The notes below the pieces were generated by a model. It had not been told where the DNA came from. It searched no databases and saw nothing but the letters and a program-made list of their open reading frames with translations. A stretch of 64,000 nucleotides of DNA from Gemmatimonadota bacterium (GTDB lineage: Bacteria > Gemmatimonadota > Gemmatimonadetes > Longimicrobiales > Gaopeijiaceae), in assembly GCA_009838975.1 (NCBI GenBank), contig VXQO01000048.1, positions 54,523-118,522 of the forward strand. Reading direction: 5' to 3'. Shown piece after piece: positions 1 to 10,326 of the stretch. Position 1 is the stretch's first letter. Each line of letters opens with the position of its first letter. Position numbers and translations under genes: made by a program.

Positions 1-32
1 CCCCTTCCAGGATCCGCATCGGAGCCGGTCGG

Positions 33-1307
33 TCAGTCGGTTTCGTTCAGGGGCTCGACGCCCGGCGACTCGTCCGCCCTCACCTCGGAACTGTCCGCCA
101 GGGTGCGCACCACCTGATAGGGGCCACTGACTACGCTGTCTCCCTCCGAGAGGCCGGAAATGACCTCGAAGTACTCCTGGCCGGCGATTCCGATCTCGAC
201 GGGGGTGAAGACGGCAATGCCCTCCTTGACCACGAAGACCCCTTCAATCGGCTCGGAAGCCGTGCGCCCTCCGTCCTGGCTCGAAGTCTCGCCGTTCGGG
301 CCCTCGCCGTCCTCTTCGCGCAGCGTCAACGCGATGATCGGGATGGCCAGCTGGTCGATCCGCGTGTCGGTCACGACCTCGGCCGTGGCTGAAAGGTCGG
401 GGCGGAGTTCGGCGGCGGGGTTCTCCAGCGTCACCACCACCTCGAAGTCGATGGTCGGGGTCTGTCCGGTTCCCGCGACCTGCGAGGGCGGTCGTATCGC
501 GCTGTTCCCTATCTCCGTGACAGTCCCCGGAAAAACGAGGTCGGGGAAGGCGTCGAGTTCGACCGCCGCGCTGTCCCCCAGGGATATCTCGGGCACATCT
601 GTTTCGTCGACCTCGAGGACAACTTCCATGACCGACAGGTCCGAAACGGTGAGAACCAGGCTGCCCGGGTTGTTCATTGTCCCGACAATGACCGTTTCGC
701 CCTGTTCGACGTTCAGGCGGGTCACGCGTCCCGATATGGGTGCGCGGATAATCGTCTTGGACAACTGATCCCGGGCTTCCTCCACCGCGGCCTGAGCCTG
801 GTTCACCCCGTACACCGCAGCGTCCCGCAACGACTGTTGCACCTCCAGATCCGTCTCGGCGTTCTCGACGTCCTGACGGCTCACCAGGAGCGAATCGCGC
901 GCTCGCAACGAGACCATGCGTTCGGCCTGCCGCTGCGCGCGCAGCAGGTTGGCGCGCGCCTGCGCGACCTGCGCCTGTGACGCACTGAGGTTTGCCTGGT
1001 TGCGGTCGAGCGCGGCCTGGTAGCGGCTCGGATCCAGGCGGAGGAGGATCTGGCCCTGCTCGACATCCTGGCCCTCGTCGACGAGTAGTTGGGCGACGCG
1101 TGCGGAGATGTCGGAACTGATGTCGACCTTTCTCCGTGCGCGGACGTTGCCGCTGGCCGTGACGGTGGCAACCAGATCGCGCGTGTCGACGGCCTCGGTT
1201 CGGACCGAGACGCCTCGAGCGCGGCCATTGGTGCTGCCGAGTACGGCTGCCACGGAAAGCAGCGCGACAATCGCTACGGCGATGATGACCTTGGTTCTTG
1301 TTTGCAT
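33..1307 (-). CDS. Efflux periplasmic adaptor (HlyD/MacA-type membrane fusion protein)
   Basis: A 424-residue membrane fusion protein that should bridge an inner-membrane transporter and the TolC-type channel encoded just upstream. An N-terminal membrane anchor (about residues 7-25) precedes a split lipoyl-like domain (first half near residues 60-92, second half near 190-210 with APISGRVTRL). The halves are separated by a Gln/Ala/Arg-rich alpha-helical hairpin (about 95-180), and a beta-barrel and membrane-proximal region follow. The ATG at 1307 has a good AAGGGA ribosome site and lies 8 nt after the TolC stop, so the two are one transcript. The pump subunit (MacB-like ABC or RND) is not in the window and would be to the left of base 1. 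Substrate cannot be told. The family call is firm; the MacA-versus-RND subtype is open. Confidence 0.9.
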   Translation of the reverse strand: MQTRTKVIIAVAIVALLSVAAVLGSTNGRARGVSVRTEAVDTRDLVATVTASGNVRARRKVDISSDISARVAQLLVDEGQDVEQGQILLRLDPSRYQAALDRNQANLSASQAQVAQARANLLRAQRQAERMVSLRARDSLLVSRQDVENAETDLEVQQSLRDAAVYGVNQAQAAVEEARDQLSKTIIRAPISGRVTRLNVEQGETVIVGTMNNPGSLVLTVSDLSVMEVVLEVDETDVPEISLGDSAAVELDAFPDLVFPGTVTEIGNSAIRPPSQVAGTGQTPTIDFEVVVTLENPAAELRPDLSATAEVVTDTRIDQLAIPIIALTLREEDGEGPNGETSSQDGGRTASEPIEGVFVVKEGIAVFTPVEIGIAGQEYFEVISGLSEGDSVVSGPYQVVRTLADSSEVRADESPGVEPLNETD

Positions 1308-1315
1308 GGTTTCCC

Positions 1316-2869
1316 TTATTGATTCCTCAAGGGAGTGCCAACCACCGCCTCGAGGTCTGCCACTGCGTCATGATAGGTAAAGATGGAAAGAACGCGCTCC
1401 CTGTCCGCCTGGGCCTTGACCGTTTCCGCCTCGACCAGCGCGATGAAGTTGGACAGCCCCAGCCGGTACTGCTCCTGTGCCAGACGAAGCTGTTCATCGG
1501 CGAGCGCCTGGTTGCGCTCCTCGATCAGCGCGCTCTCGTATGCTGTCTGTACGATCGCGATGCGCGATTCGATGTCCGCGCGGAGCGCCAACTCCTGCTC
1601 GCGGATCAGGAATCTGTTGTCGTTCAACTGCGCGCGGGCGCTCTCGAGTTCACGTTGCCGTCCGAGGCCCTGAAATACGGGGATGGAGATCGTCAGCCCC
1701 AGTGAGGGCGGTTGTGTCGTGAAATTGAAGGGGAATGCGTCGTTCTGAGCCCGGATTTCTTCGATCGCGGACTGGGGTGTCGCCAGCAGCGAACAATCCT
1801 GCGGAGGAGGAGATGCGGGCAGCAGCGACAGAAGGCCATTCAGCGTTCGGCACTGCTCGATGCGGGCCCGCCCGGCGGCGATGGCCTGGGCTTCCTGTCC
1901 CGCGGTGCTGCTGGCCTGGCGGGTGAACCCGCTGATGCCCGCGGAAAGGGACAGGCTGGGAAAGTAGGCCGAACGGGCCATGCTCACGCCGTACCGCGAC
2001 GCCTCTTCCTGGGCGCGCAACGCCTGCAGGTTCGGGTTTGTCCCCACGGCCATGTCATAGAGGTCGTCGGCCGACCACAGGGGTTCGGTCACAGCGAAGG
2101 TGGTTTCCAGCACAGGTTCCGCGGCCAGCGTCACCCCCAACTGCTGCAGCAACTGGATGCGCGACGTGCGCACTCCCGTGCGAGCCTGAATCAGGGCGAT
2201 CTCCGCCCGGCCGACGCCGACCTCGGCCTGCTGAACGTCGATGGCGTTTCCCGACCCTACTTCCTGCCGGCCCCGGGCCAACCTGAGGTTGAACCGCGCC
2301 CGCTCGAGTTCCTGTTCCGCCAGCCCCAGTCCCTCGACTTGCCGCAACCCTTCCAGATACGCCCTGGTGACGTTGAGGCGCAGCACGGACTCCTCGGAAC
2401 GAACCTGCGCGCGGGTGGCGTCACGATTCCTTCTCGCCTGTCCGGGCGCCATGAGGGTGCGGCCGTTGAGTGAGTAGTTGATGCCGGCACTATAGGAACT
2501 GAAGAAGAACGAAGGCTGATCCTGAAAGCCCAGCTGGTCCGCGGTAATGCTCCCGAACCGCTGTTCTCCGGCTCCCTGCCAGGAGACGCTCGAACTCAGG
2601 GAAGCCGAGGGAATCCATGAGCCGTACGCGGCGTTGAGATTCCAGTCCGCCACCGCGATGTCGTTGCGAGCCGCCTGGAGCCGGGGGTTGTTGCGGATGG
2701 CGAGCCGCAGGGCTTCGTCCAGGGTCAGGGATGCCGGCACCACGTCCTGGCCGATGACGGGCGCCGGCACCACCACCGCCATCAGAAGTCCCGCCGCGAC
2801 GAGCGTCTTTCTCCACACGCGTGATCGCCGCATGCCCGGGCCGATGAATGAACTCATGATATTCTGCAT
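1316..2869 (-). CDS. TolC-family outer membrane efflux channel
   Basis: About 517 residues with a signal peptide (hydrophobic stretch ending VVPAPVIGQ), followed by two tandem outer-membrane-efflux repeats rich in long helices, such as LDEALRLAIRNNPRLQAA at the start of the mature protein and a second copy from about residue 270. This is the layout of TolC/OprM trimeric channels. I place the start at the ATG at 2869, preceded by TGGAG, because the frame upstream of it (to 3478) has no signal peptide and looks like antisense shadow. An insert of about 60 residues with two Cys (near bases 1790-1850) between the helices of the second repeat is less usual. It is co-transcribed with the downstream adaptor. 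Confidence 0.9.
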   Translation of the reverse strand: MQNIMSSFIGPGMRRSRVWRKTLVAAGLLMAVVVPAPVIGQDVVPASLTLDEALRLAIRNNPRLQAARNDIAVADWNLNAAYGSWIPSASLSSSVSWQGAGEQRFGSITADQLGFQDQPSFFFSSYSAGINYSLNGRTLMAPGQARRNRDATRAQVRSEESVLRLNVTRAYLEGLRQVEGLGLAEQELERARFNLRLARGRQEVGSGNAIDVQQAEVGVGRAEIALIQARTGVRTSRIQLLQQLGVTLAAEPVLETTFAVTEPLWSADDLYDMAVGTNPNLQALRAQEEASRYGVSMARSAYFPSLSLSAGISGFTRQASSTAGQEAQAIAAGRARIEQCRTLNGLLSLLPASPPPQDCSLLATPQSAIEEIRAQNDAFPFNFTTQPPSLGLTISIPVFQGLGRQRELESARAQLNDNRFLIREQELALRADIESRIAIVQTAYESALIEERNQALADEQLRLAQEQYRLGLSNFIALVEAETVKAQADRERVLSIFTYHDAVADLEAVVGTPLRNQ

Positions 2870-3029
2870 TGGTGTGTCTCCATTCGACGACCGAATGCCG
2901 CAACTTCGCCTGCGGGCGCAGATCCGGCCGACACTGCTGCGTTCAGGAACGGACCCAAGCCCTACGCCGTCCCCTCCGGTACGGTTTCCGTCTACGTCAC
3001 GCGCGCCGAGTCTCTTCATGACCTCGACT

Positions 3030-3803
3030 TCAGGGCAGGCGCACAGCGACGAATCCCTGGGCGAACAACTCCACGCGCACGAGCCGGCCGCTTCCGTCGA
3101 ACCACGCTGCACCGGCACGATCGTCGGCTCCGAACAGCACACGGGTCGTTTCCACCGTCGTACCCTGCAGGTCGAGAGCGTCGGGCGCCGCCTGGATCTC
3201 GGTGGTCGCTTCCGCGCGGTCCGACAGCGGGGCAAAGGCGTGCAGCGTCGCCGCAGGATTCCCACTGGCCGTATGCAATCCGAGCACGAAGTAGTGGTGG
3301 GCGACACCCTCCTCGAAGATGACGGTCGTCGGATCGGCCCGGTACTCCCGAACCCGCTCCCGCTGCCTCTCGACGATGGTTCCCTGCAGACGATTTCCGG
3401 CACGCACGAACTCCACCTGGGCGGTGTCGGTACCCGTGAGCGTCGCCCGGTACGCCTGCAGGACCATCGCCGGGCCAACCATCTGCAGGACCGTCTCCAG
3501 GACCCGGCCGTCGCTCATGCTGACGTTCCCTCGCGCGAACGTGCGCTGGGCGTCTCCAGTGCCGACTCTCTGGATCGTGAACTCCTCCGTCCCCACCTCG
3601 ACGCCGTCCACAAGGAGCCGAAACACGCCGTTGTCCACAAGCTGGGCCGCAGCGAGCCACGGAGCGAGAAGCAGGGCTGCAAGCGGTACGGCAACGAGGA
3701 GCACGGTGCGCAGGAGAGCGACACCAGATGGGCGTATCCCTCGAAATGCGGCACCTGGCCGGCGGGGCGGCCGAAAAGACGACGGGCACATTCGATGATC
3801 CAT
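3030..3803 (-). CDS. Secreted protein of unknown function
   Basis: A 257-residue protein with a basic N-terminus, a hydrophobic core (about residues 30-50) and a likely signal-peptidase site after APWLAAA. The mature part is a run of short alternating beta-strand-like segments (for example LVDGVEVGTEEFTIQRV) with no Cys, reminiscent of secreted beta-sandwich/lipocalin-like proteins; I do not recognise the family. The ATG at 3803 is chosen because it gives the full signal peptide; an ATG at 3791 is also possible. No clear Shine-Dalgarno is seen. It is divergent from the large kinase at 3876 (72 nt between the starts) and 160 nt upstream of the TolC gene, so it could be first in the efflux transcript or separate. 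Confidence 0.65.
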   Translation of the reverse strand: MDHRMCPSSFRPPRRPGAAFRGIRPSGVALLRTVLLVAVPLAALLLAPWLAAAQLVDNGVFRLLVDGVEVGTEEFTIQRVGTGDAQRTFARGNVSMSDGRVLETVLQMVGPAMVLQAYRATLTGTDTAQVEFVRAGNRLQGTIVERQRERVREYRADPTTVIFEEGVAHHYFVLGLHTASGNPAATLHAFAPLSDRAEATTEIQAAPDALDLQGTTVETTRVLFGADDRAGAAWFDGSGRLVRVELFAQGFVAVRLP

Positions 3804-3875
3804 TAGGATAGATAAGGTAATGGCAAAGGGGGGCGATGCGATGTCTGGACGGGACACCGTGAGAACGCGCACCGG

Positions 3876-6800
3876 ATGACGGACACTGCCGGGGGTATCG
3901 GAGACCGATTCCGGGGGAAGACCGTGACCTGGATCGGGTTCTTCTGTCTGCTCGCCTGGACCCGGGTCGATTCCCCGTGGATCCTCGCGGCCACATCTCT
4001 CTGCATCGCGCTCTCTGCTGCCCGCGCAGCCAGGGGTTGGCGTCACGCCTCCGCAACACTGCTGCTCGGTGCCGGAGTCGTGGTGGGTTTCCACACAGAC
4101 GCCACGACCCGGCGACTGTCCTCGGACTGGGCGGAATATTGGGAGGAACGGAGGAGTGCCGTTGCCGAGCGGGTGGGTCTGGAGTTCGATGCCCTGGTGG
4201 TTGAAGGGGAACGAACGGTCGCCAGAGTATCGGAACTGGCGCGCGTCGGATCGCCGCCGGCCGTTCTGCAGGATTCGCTGCGGAACATTCTGGAGGAGTC
4301 CGGTATGACGGCCGTAGCGGTCCTTGATGAAGACGGTCGGTTCGTCGCATGGGAAGGAAGCCACCACGGCCGTTTGCCCGAAGGCGTCGCAGCCGGTACC
4401 AGTCGGTACGCGTATTCGGGAACCCCCCTCTTTTCCTACCTGTACTTTGCGGCGGAGCAGCCCGCCGGTGGCGGAACCGCCGTCGCCGCGTCGCTGATGG
4501 GATCGGACCTTCCGGCCCCATTCGCTTCGGGCCTCGGCGACTTCGCATCGAGGTTCGCCGAGGAGTCCGGTGAGCGGATCCGAATCGAGAGCTCGGAGAG
4601 AACCGCTGGGCCCGGGGTGCTCGATCTTGGATGGCCGGACGAAACGCTGCTGAGCATTGCGATCGTCGAGCCGGATCCGTCCGAACGCCGCTCGGAGGTG
4701 CGGGCGTCGCGGGCAGGATTGGTGGTGATTCTGGCGGCCCTCGCCTGGCTCCTCCACGCGTTCTACGGTGCCAGAGGGGGCGTTCGGTACGCAGTGGGCG
4801 GGCTTGTCGCGGCCGCCGTCCTGGTCCCGCTCGAGAGTATTCTGAAGACGCCGGAGTTCCTTGCCCTGGCAACCCGGAGTCTGGACGGACCACTGCCGTT
4901 GTCGCTGGGACGCGTCCTGCTTCTAGGTGCCGCCGCCGCACCGATCGTTATCCTGGCCGGGCCCCGACGGCGCCTTGGGTCGGCCGCCTGGGTCCTGCCC
5001 GTGACCGTGGCGATCAGCTTCCCTCTGATCCTGTCATGGCTCGGAGATGCCGCTTCACTCGAGGTCCTCGGATCCAGCGACCTCCAGTGGGTCGTCTTTC
5101 AGCTCGCTGCAACATTGGTGCTAACGCTTGTGGCCGGGACGGCGCTACTGTTCCGGGGCAGGGCGGATTCCCGCAGCGGTTCGGGGCTGGCGGTGGTCGG
5201 GATGGCCGTGGCCGTCGGTCTGGGTGTCGCGGTGGCCGCGGGTGTCCGGACCGGTCCCCATGTCGCTCCAGGCCTGGCGATGCTCTGGGTGCTGCCCGCG
5301 ATCCTCGTCGGGCGCGGAGTGGAAGCGGGTAGCCGCGTTTCCTACCCGCGATGGTTCTGTGCCTTCTGGCTCTCCGCGACCGCCGTCCTGCCGTTCGCAT
5401 GGTCGATGAGGACCGAGGCGCGCATGGCCATCGCGGAGCAACAGCTCGGTCAGCTCGGAATCGCGCCGGATCCCGAGGTGCACACGCTGCTTGACCGGTT
5501 CGCCAACCAGGTGGATTCGCTCCACCGGGCCGGTGCCGGAGCCGTGGAGATGATGTATCAGAGCTGGGTGTCGAGCGGGCTCTCGGCTCAGGGCTCACCG
5601 ATCTTCCTGACGCTGTGGTCCGGCGAAGGGAATCCCGAGCAGGAACTGCGACTCGGTGTCAAGGGAGACCTGCCGCCCGTTGTAGGCGAACTCCTGCCCG
5701 AGATCCGCACCGCCGGAACCAGGGAGCATCACCTGCTTGCAGAGGTCGACGTACGCCACCTCATTGCCGTGTCCCTCTCGGATGGGCGGGTCGTGACCGG
5801 GACCATTCCGCCCCGGCGCACGATCGCCGAGCCGTCGGAACTCGGGCCACTCTTCTCCGCCGTGGAAGAAGGCGGCGATCAGGAATTCCTCACGCTGGTT
5901 CGTAGTCCCGGGGGAACCCCCGGCCCCGGTCCTGGAAGGGTCGCCTGGAGCCGGAATGCGGAAGGCTGGATGGGTGAGATTTCCGCTGCGTTCCCCGACG
6001 GGAACTACTCGGTTGCCTATACCATCAGCATTCCCAATCTCTCGGTAATGTTCGCGCGCGCGACTCTGGTGCTGGTGCTGAACCTCGTCGTCATCTCGCT
6101 ACTGTGGCTCCTGAGCGTCTGGATCCTCGGGTTCCGCTTCTCGGTTCCCATCGACTGGAGGGAGCTGTTCACGTCCTTCCGCGCTCGGGTGACCTGGACG
6201 CTCTTCGGTTTCTTCATCCTTTCCAACGTCGTCTTCGGCACGCTCGCCTACCGAACTCTGTCGGGCGCCTCGGAAAGAACCGCCACGGCCCTTGCGGAGC
6301 GCGTCGTCAGCCAGATTGCGGAAGTGTACCGCGAAGAGGGCGGTTCGATGGAGCTGCTGGCGAGGCGGGTAGGCGCGGACCTCCTCGAGTACCGGCGGGG
6401 GGAACTCGTCGGAGGCTCTGCCGACGAACTGATCGAGCTTGGGCTGTACGAGAGTTGGGTGGATCCGGAGATCTACGCCGCGCTTGAAACGGGACAGCAG
6501 CGGGAGGCGTCGAAGGTCGCCAGCCTGGGTGACTGGCGATACGTGCTCGCGCATCGCCGTCTTCCCGACGGGGATATCGTCGCGTCTCCGGTGCCCCTGA
6601 GGGCCGGGGCGGCGGCGCTCAGGCGGCGTGATGTCGCCGACCTTCTCGGGGTGGCCATCGTACTGGGGCCGATCCTCTCGCTGGGACTGGCCCTGATCGT
6701 GGGCAGGGCGCTGGCCAGGCCGATTCAAACCTTGCAGGTGGCGTCGGAACGGGTGGGGCGGGGGAACCTGGCGGTCCACCTTCCGGAAGACCGGCTCGAC

Positions 6801-7925
6801 GAGTTCGGAGCGGTGTTCGCTGCGTTCAACAGGATGGTGCTCCGCCTCGGCGAAGCGCGGAGGGAGCTGCTGAGGACCACGCGCCGCACCCAGGCAATCG
6901 TGGAGGAGGTCGCTACTGGGGTGATTGCGCTGGACACGAGGGGTCGCGTGACAGTGGCGAATCCGGTAGCGGAATCGCTTCTGGGAGCACCACTGGAAAC
7001 GGGAGCGACCATCCCGAGGAGCGGGGAGAGGGGCGGCGAGCTGGCGGATTGGCTCGACACCTACAGGAAAAGCGGCGCGAGCGAGTCCGACGGGGACTTC
7101 CGCTGGACCGACCGCAGGATCCGGGCCAGAGCCAGAAGAGTCGTGCAGGAAGGACGTGTGGGCGGGGTGGTGGTAAGTCTGGAGGACGTTACGGACGAAC
7201 TCCGCAGTGAGCGGATTCTGGCCTGGGGCGAGATGGCCAAGCAGGTCGCGCACGAGGTGAAGAATCCGTTGACGCCAATCAAGCTGTCGGTGCAGCACCT
7301 GCGCCGGGCGTGGAGCCACCGGCGCAGCGACTTCGGCGGGATCCTCGATCGCAACGTCACGACGATCCTCGGCGAGATTGATCGACTCGCGGCGATTGCG
7401 CGCAGCTTCTCGCGACTCGCCTCGCCCGCCGCGGAGAACACGGGGCCTCTGGAGGCAGTGGATGTCGAGTTGGTGGTTGGGGAGGTTCTGGACCTCTACG
7501 AGGGAGGCGCACAGGCTTCGGTCCAACTGGTCGGAGAGTTGGCCGACCACCTGCCCCAGGTCGCTTGTCGCGCGGATGAACTCAAGCAGGTACTGCTCAA
7601 TCTGGTCGAGAATTCCCGCGCTGCGATGCCGGGCGGCGGCGTGGTGCGCATCCTGGCCGCCGAAGCGGAGGACCGCGCCGGCGAGGTGGCGGTGACGGTC
7701 GTCGACGAAGGTAGGGGGATCCCGGAGCAGCTGCTTCCGCGCATCTTCGAGCCGCGTTTCTCCACCCGCTCGAAGGGCGCCGGCCTCGGGCTCGCCATCG
7801 TGAAGCGTCTGGTCGATTCGTGGAGTGGAACGGTGGAGGTGGAGAGCAGAATCGGACGCGGCACCACGGTGCGCATCAGGTTGGGGAAATGGCTTGGCAG
7901 TTCCGGTGCGCCTGCGGTAGAATGA
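3876..7925 (+). CDS. Giant NtrY-like sensor histidine kinase
   Basis: 1349 residues, far longer than the 700-odd of typical NtrY. Order seen: N-terminal membrane segments (about 15-70), an extracytoplasmic part (about 75-270), a block of many membrane helices (about 275-510), a second extracytoplasmic part (about 510-720), membrane helices near 724-750 and 774-792, a third extracytoplasmic part (about 793-910), a last helix (919-944), HAMP (945-1000) and PAS (about 1002-1110). The HisKA H-box is AKQVAHEVKNPLTPIKLS with the phospho-acceptor at His1126. The HATPase has an N-box near 1236 (NLVENSRAAMPGG), DEGRGIPE near 1277 and GAGLGLAIVK near 1302. The ATG start has no strong ribosome site. A natural partner would be the NtrX-like regulator at 15007 (inference). 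Confidence 0.88.
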   Translation: MTDTAGGIGDRFRGKTVTWIGFFCLLAWTRVDSPWILAATSLCIALSAARAARGWRHASATLLLGAGVVVGFHTDATTRRLSSDWAEYWEERRSAVAERVGLEFDALVVEGERTVARVSELARVGSPPAVLQDSLRNILEESGMTAVAVLDEDGRFVAWEGSHHGRLPEGVAAGTSRYAYSGTPLFSYLYFAAEQPAGGGTAVAASLMGSDLPAPFASGLGDFASRFAEESGERIRIESSERTAGPGVLDLGWPDETLLSIAIVEPDPSERRSEVRASRAGLVVILAALAWLLHAFYGARGGVRYAVGGLVAAAVLVPLESILKTPEFLALATRSLDGPLPLSLGRVLLLGAAAAPIVILAGPRRRLGSAAWVLPVTVAISFPLILSWLGDAASLEVLGSSDLQWVVFQLAATLVLTLVAGTALLFRGRADSRSGSGLAVVGMAVAVGLGVAVAAGVRTGPHVAPGLAMLWVLPAILVGRGVEAGSRVSYPRWFCAFWLSATAVLPFAWSMRTEARMAIAEQQLGQLGIAPDPEVHTLLDRFANQVDSLHRAGAGAVEMMYQSWVSSGLSAQGSPIFLTLWSGEGNPEQELRLGVKGDLPPVVGELLPEIRTAGTREHHLLAEVDVRHLIAVSLSDGRVVTGTIPPRRTIAEPSELGPLFSAVEEGGDQEFLTLVRSPGGTPGPGPGRVAWSRNAEGWMGEISAAFPDGNYSVAYTISIPNLSVMFARATLVLVLNLVVISLLWLLSVWILGFRFSVPIDWRELFTSFRARVTWTLFGFFILSNVVFGTLAYRTLSGASERTATALAERVVSQIAEVYREEGGSMELLARRVGADLLEYRRGELVGGSADELIELGLYESWVDPEIYAALETGQQREASKVASLGDWRYVLAHRRLPDGDIVASPVPLRAGAAALRRRDVADLLGVAIVLGPILSLGLALIVGRALARPIQTLQVASERVGRGNLAVHLPEDRLDEFGAVFAAFNRMVLRLGEARRELLRTTRRTQAIVEEVATGVIALDTRGRVTVANPVAESLLGAPLETGATIPRSGERGGELADWLDTYRKSGASESDGDFRWTDRRIRARARRVVQEGRVGGVVVSLEDVTDELRSERILAWGEMAKQVAHEVKNPLTPIKLSVQHLRRAWSHRRSDFGGILDRNVTTILGEIDRLAAIARSFSRLASPAAENTGPLEAVDVELVVGEVLDLYEGGAQASVQLVGELADHLPQVACRADELKQVLLNLVENSRAAMPGGGVVRILAAEAEDRAGEVAVTVVDEGRGIPEQLLPRIFEPRFSTRSKGAGLGLAIVKRLVDSWSGTVEVESRIGRGTTVRIRLGKWLGSSGAPAVE

Positions 7926-7929
7926 GGAT

Positions 7930-8556
7930 GTGCTCACCTTGACGCCTGGCCACAACCACGACCCCGAGGCCCGTGCGGCCGGCCATGCGCATGTTCGTCC
8001 CTTCGACCTGGCCGGGTGGATACACGAACATTCTCCGGGACTCGCCGAGAGATGGGCACGGGGACTCGCGGCATCCGGCGAGACGTGGAGTGGCGCCAGC
8101 GAGTCCATTCTGCGACCGTTCTGCCGGACGCTGGTGTCCTTGCTTCCGGGAATGATCACCCCTGGTCGAACCGAGATCCTCCCCCTCTGGTCGGAGTGTG
8201 CGGAACTCTTCGGGTCGGTCGCGGCGAGGCGGGGGCTGTCGGCCGGCGAAGTCATCGAGGAGTTCCAGCTTCTTCGCGAAGTAATCCTGCGAATGGGCTT
8301 CGAAGTGGGCGCGCCCGGATCGTCGCGCGGGGCGCTGCTCAGGGAGATCCTCCTGCTGAATCGCGCAATCGACGTCGGCGTTACGCAGTCGAGCGTAGGC
8401 CACACCGACCTTCTGTTCTTCAGCCTGCTGCACGGTTCGGGCGCGCCTGAACCGCTGCGTCCCGAGGACCTGCGTGAAGTCATCGAGCAGATCGGCCAGC
8501 TCCGGGACGAGGGCCGCCGAACCATGCGGGACATGGTGCAAGCCGGCTCGGGGTGA
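7930..8556 (+). CDS. RsbRD_N-like putative sensor/co-antagonist protein
   Basis: A 208-residue soluble, all-helical protein. The segment around residues 25-150, with W..GL, LLPGM and the helix RRGLSAGEVIEEFQLLREVI, reads like the N-terminal domain of RsbT co-antagonists (RsbRD_N), but no STAS domain follows. In partner-switching systems this domain is a signal input; here the output domain is missing, so it may act as a stand-alone partner. The N-terminus is His-rich (GHNHDPEARAAGHAH). The GTG start is 4 nt after the kinase stop, so it is translationally coupled to that gene and may tune it. The family assignment is by eye and moderate. Confidence 0.6.
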   Translation: MLTLTPGHNHDPEARAAGHAHVRPFDLAGWIHEHSPGLAERWARGLAASGETWSGASESILRPFCRTLVSLLPGMITPGRTEILPLWSECAELFGSVAARRGLSAGEVIEEFQLLREVILRMGFEVGAPGSSRGALLREILLLNRAIDVGVTQSSVGHTDLLFFSLLHGSGAPEPLRPEDLREVIEQIGQLRDEGRRTMRDMVQAGSG

Positions 8557-8605
8557 CGCAACGCGCGCCGGGCGGGATGCGCCGCCGGGCGACGCGCCCC
8601 ATCTC

Positions 8606-10033
<1,428 letters not shown>

Positions 10034-10040
10034 GTTTTCC

Positions 10041-10319
10041 TCAGCGTTTCCGGAACATCTGCAACATGCGGTCGGTTACCATGAAGCCGCCGACGACGTT
10101 GATCGTGGCCATCACGATTCCCGCGGTGCCCAGGACCTTGACCCACAACTGACCGGCGGCGGCGGTCACCATCAGGGCGCCGATGATGGCGATCCCCGAG
10201 ATGGCGTTTGCACCGGACATCAGCGGTGTGTGGAGCGTTGGGGGCACCTTGGAGATGACCTCTCGTCCGGCGAGCGTCGCCAGGACGAAGATGTAGAGCA
10301 GGATCAGCAGTTCACCCAT
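10041..10319 (-). CDS. pntA2: NAD(P) transhydrogenase subunit alpha, membrane part
   Basis: 92 residues with three or four membrane helices (LLILLYIFVLATLAG at the start, GIVMATINVVGGFMVTDRML near the end), matching the C-terminal membrane domain of E. coli PntA as a separate polypeptide. The start is the ATG at 10319 (MGELLILLY); longer readings only add residues from the pntA frame shadow. It sits between pntA (7 nt gap) and pntB (7 nt gap) in one transcript. It anchors domain I to the membrane and completes the proton channel with PntB. Confidence 0.93.
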   Translation of the reverse strand: MGELLILLYIFVLATLAGREVISKVPPTLHTPLMSGANAISGIAIIGALMVTAAAGQLWVKVLGTAGIVMATINVVGGFMVTDRMLQMFRKR

Positions 10320-10326
10320 GGATCGG

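Noticed and set aside
1..32. Start of a further minus-strand gene after the adaptor (ATG at 19)
   Set aside because: Only six codons are visible, too few to call, although a transporter gene is expected there.
8557..8605. Possible terminator between the convergent RsbRD-like and pntB genes
   Set aside because: The GC-rich repeats give only about five clean pairs and there is no T-run on either strand.
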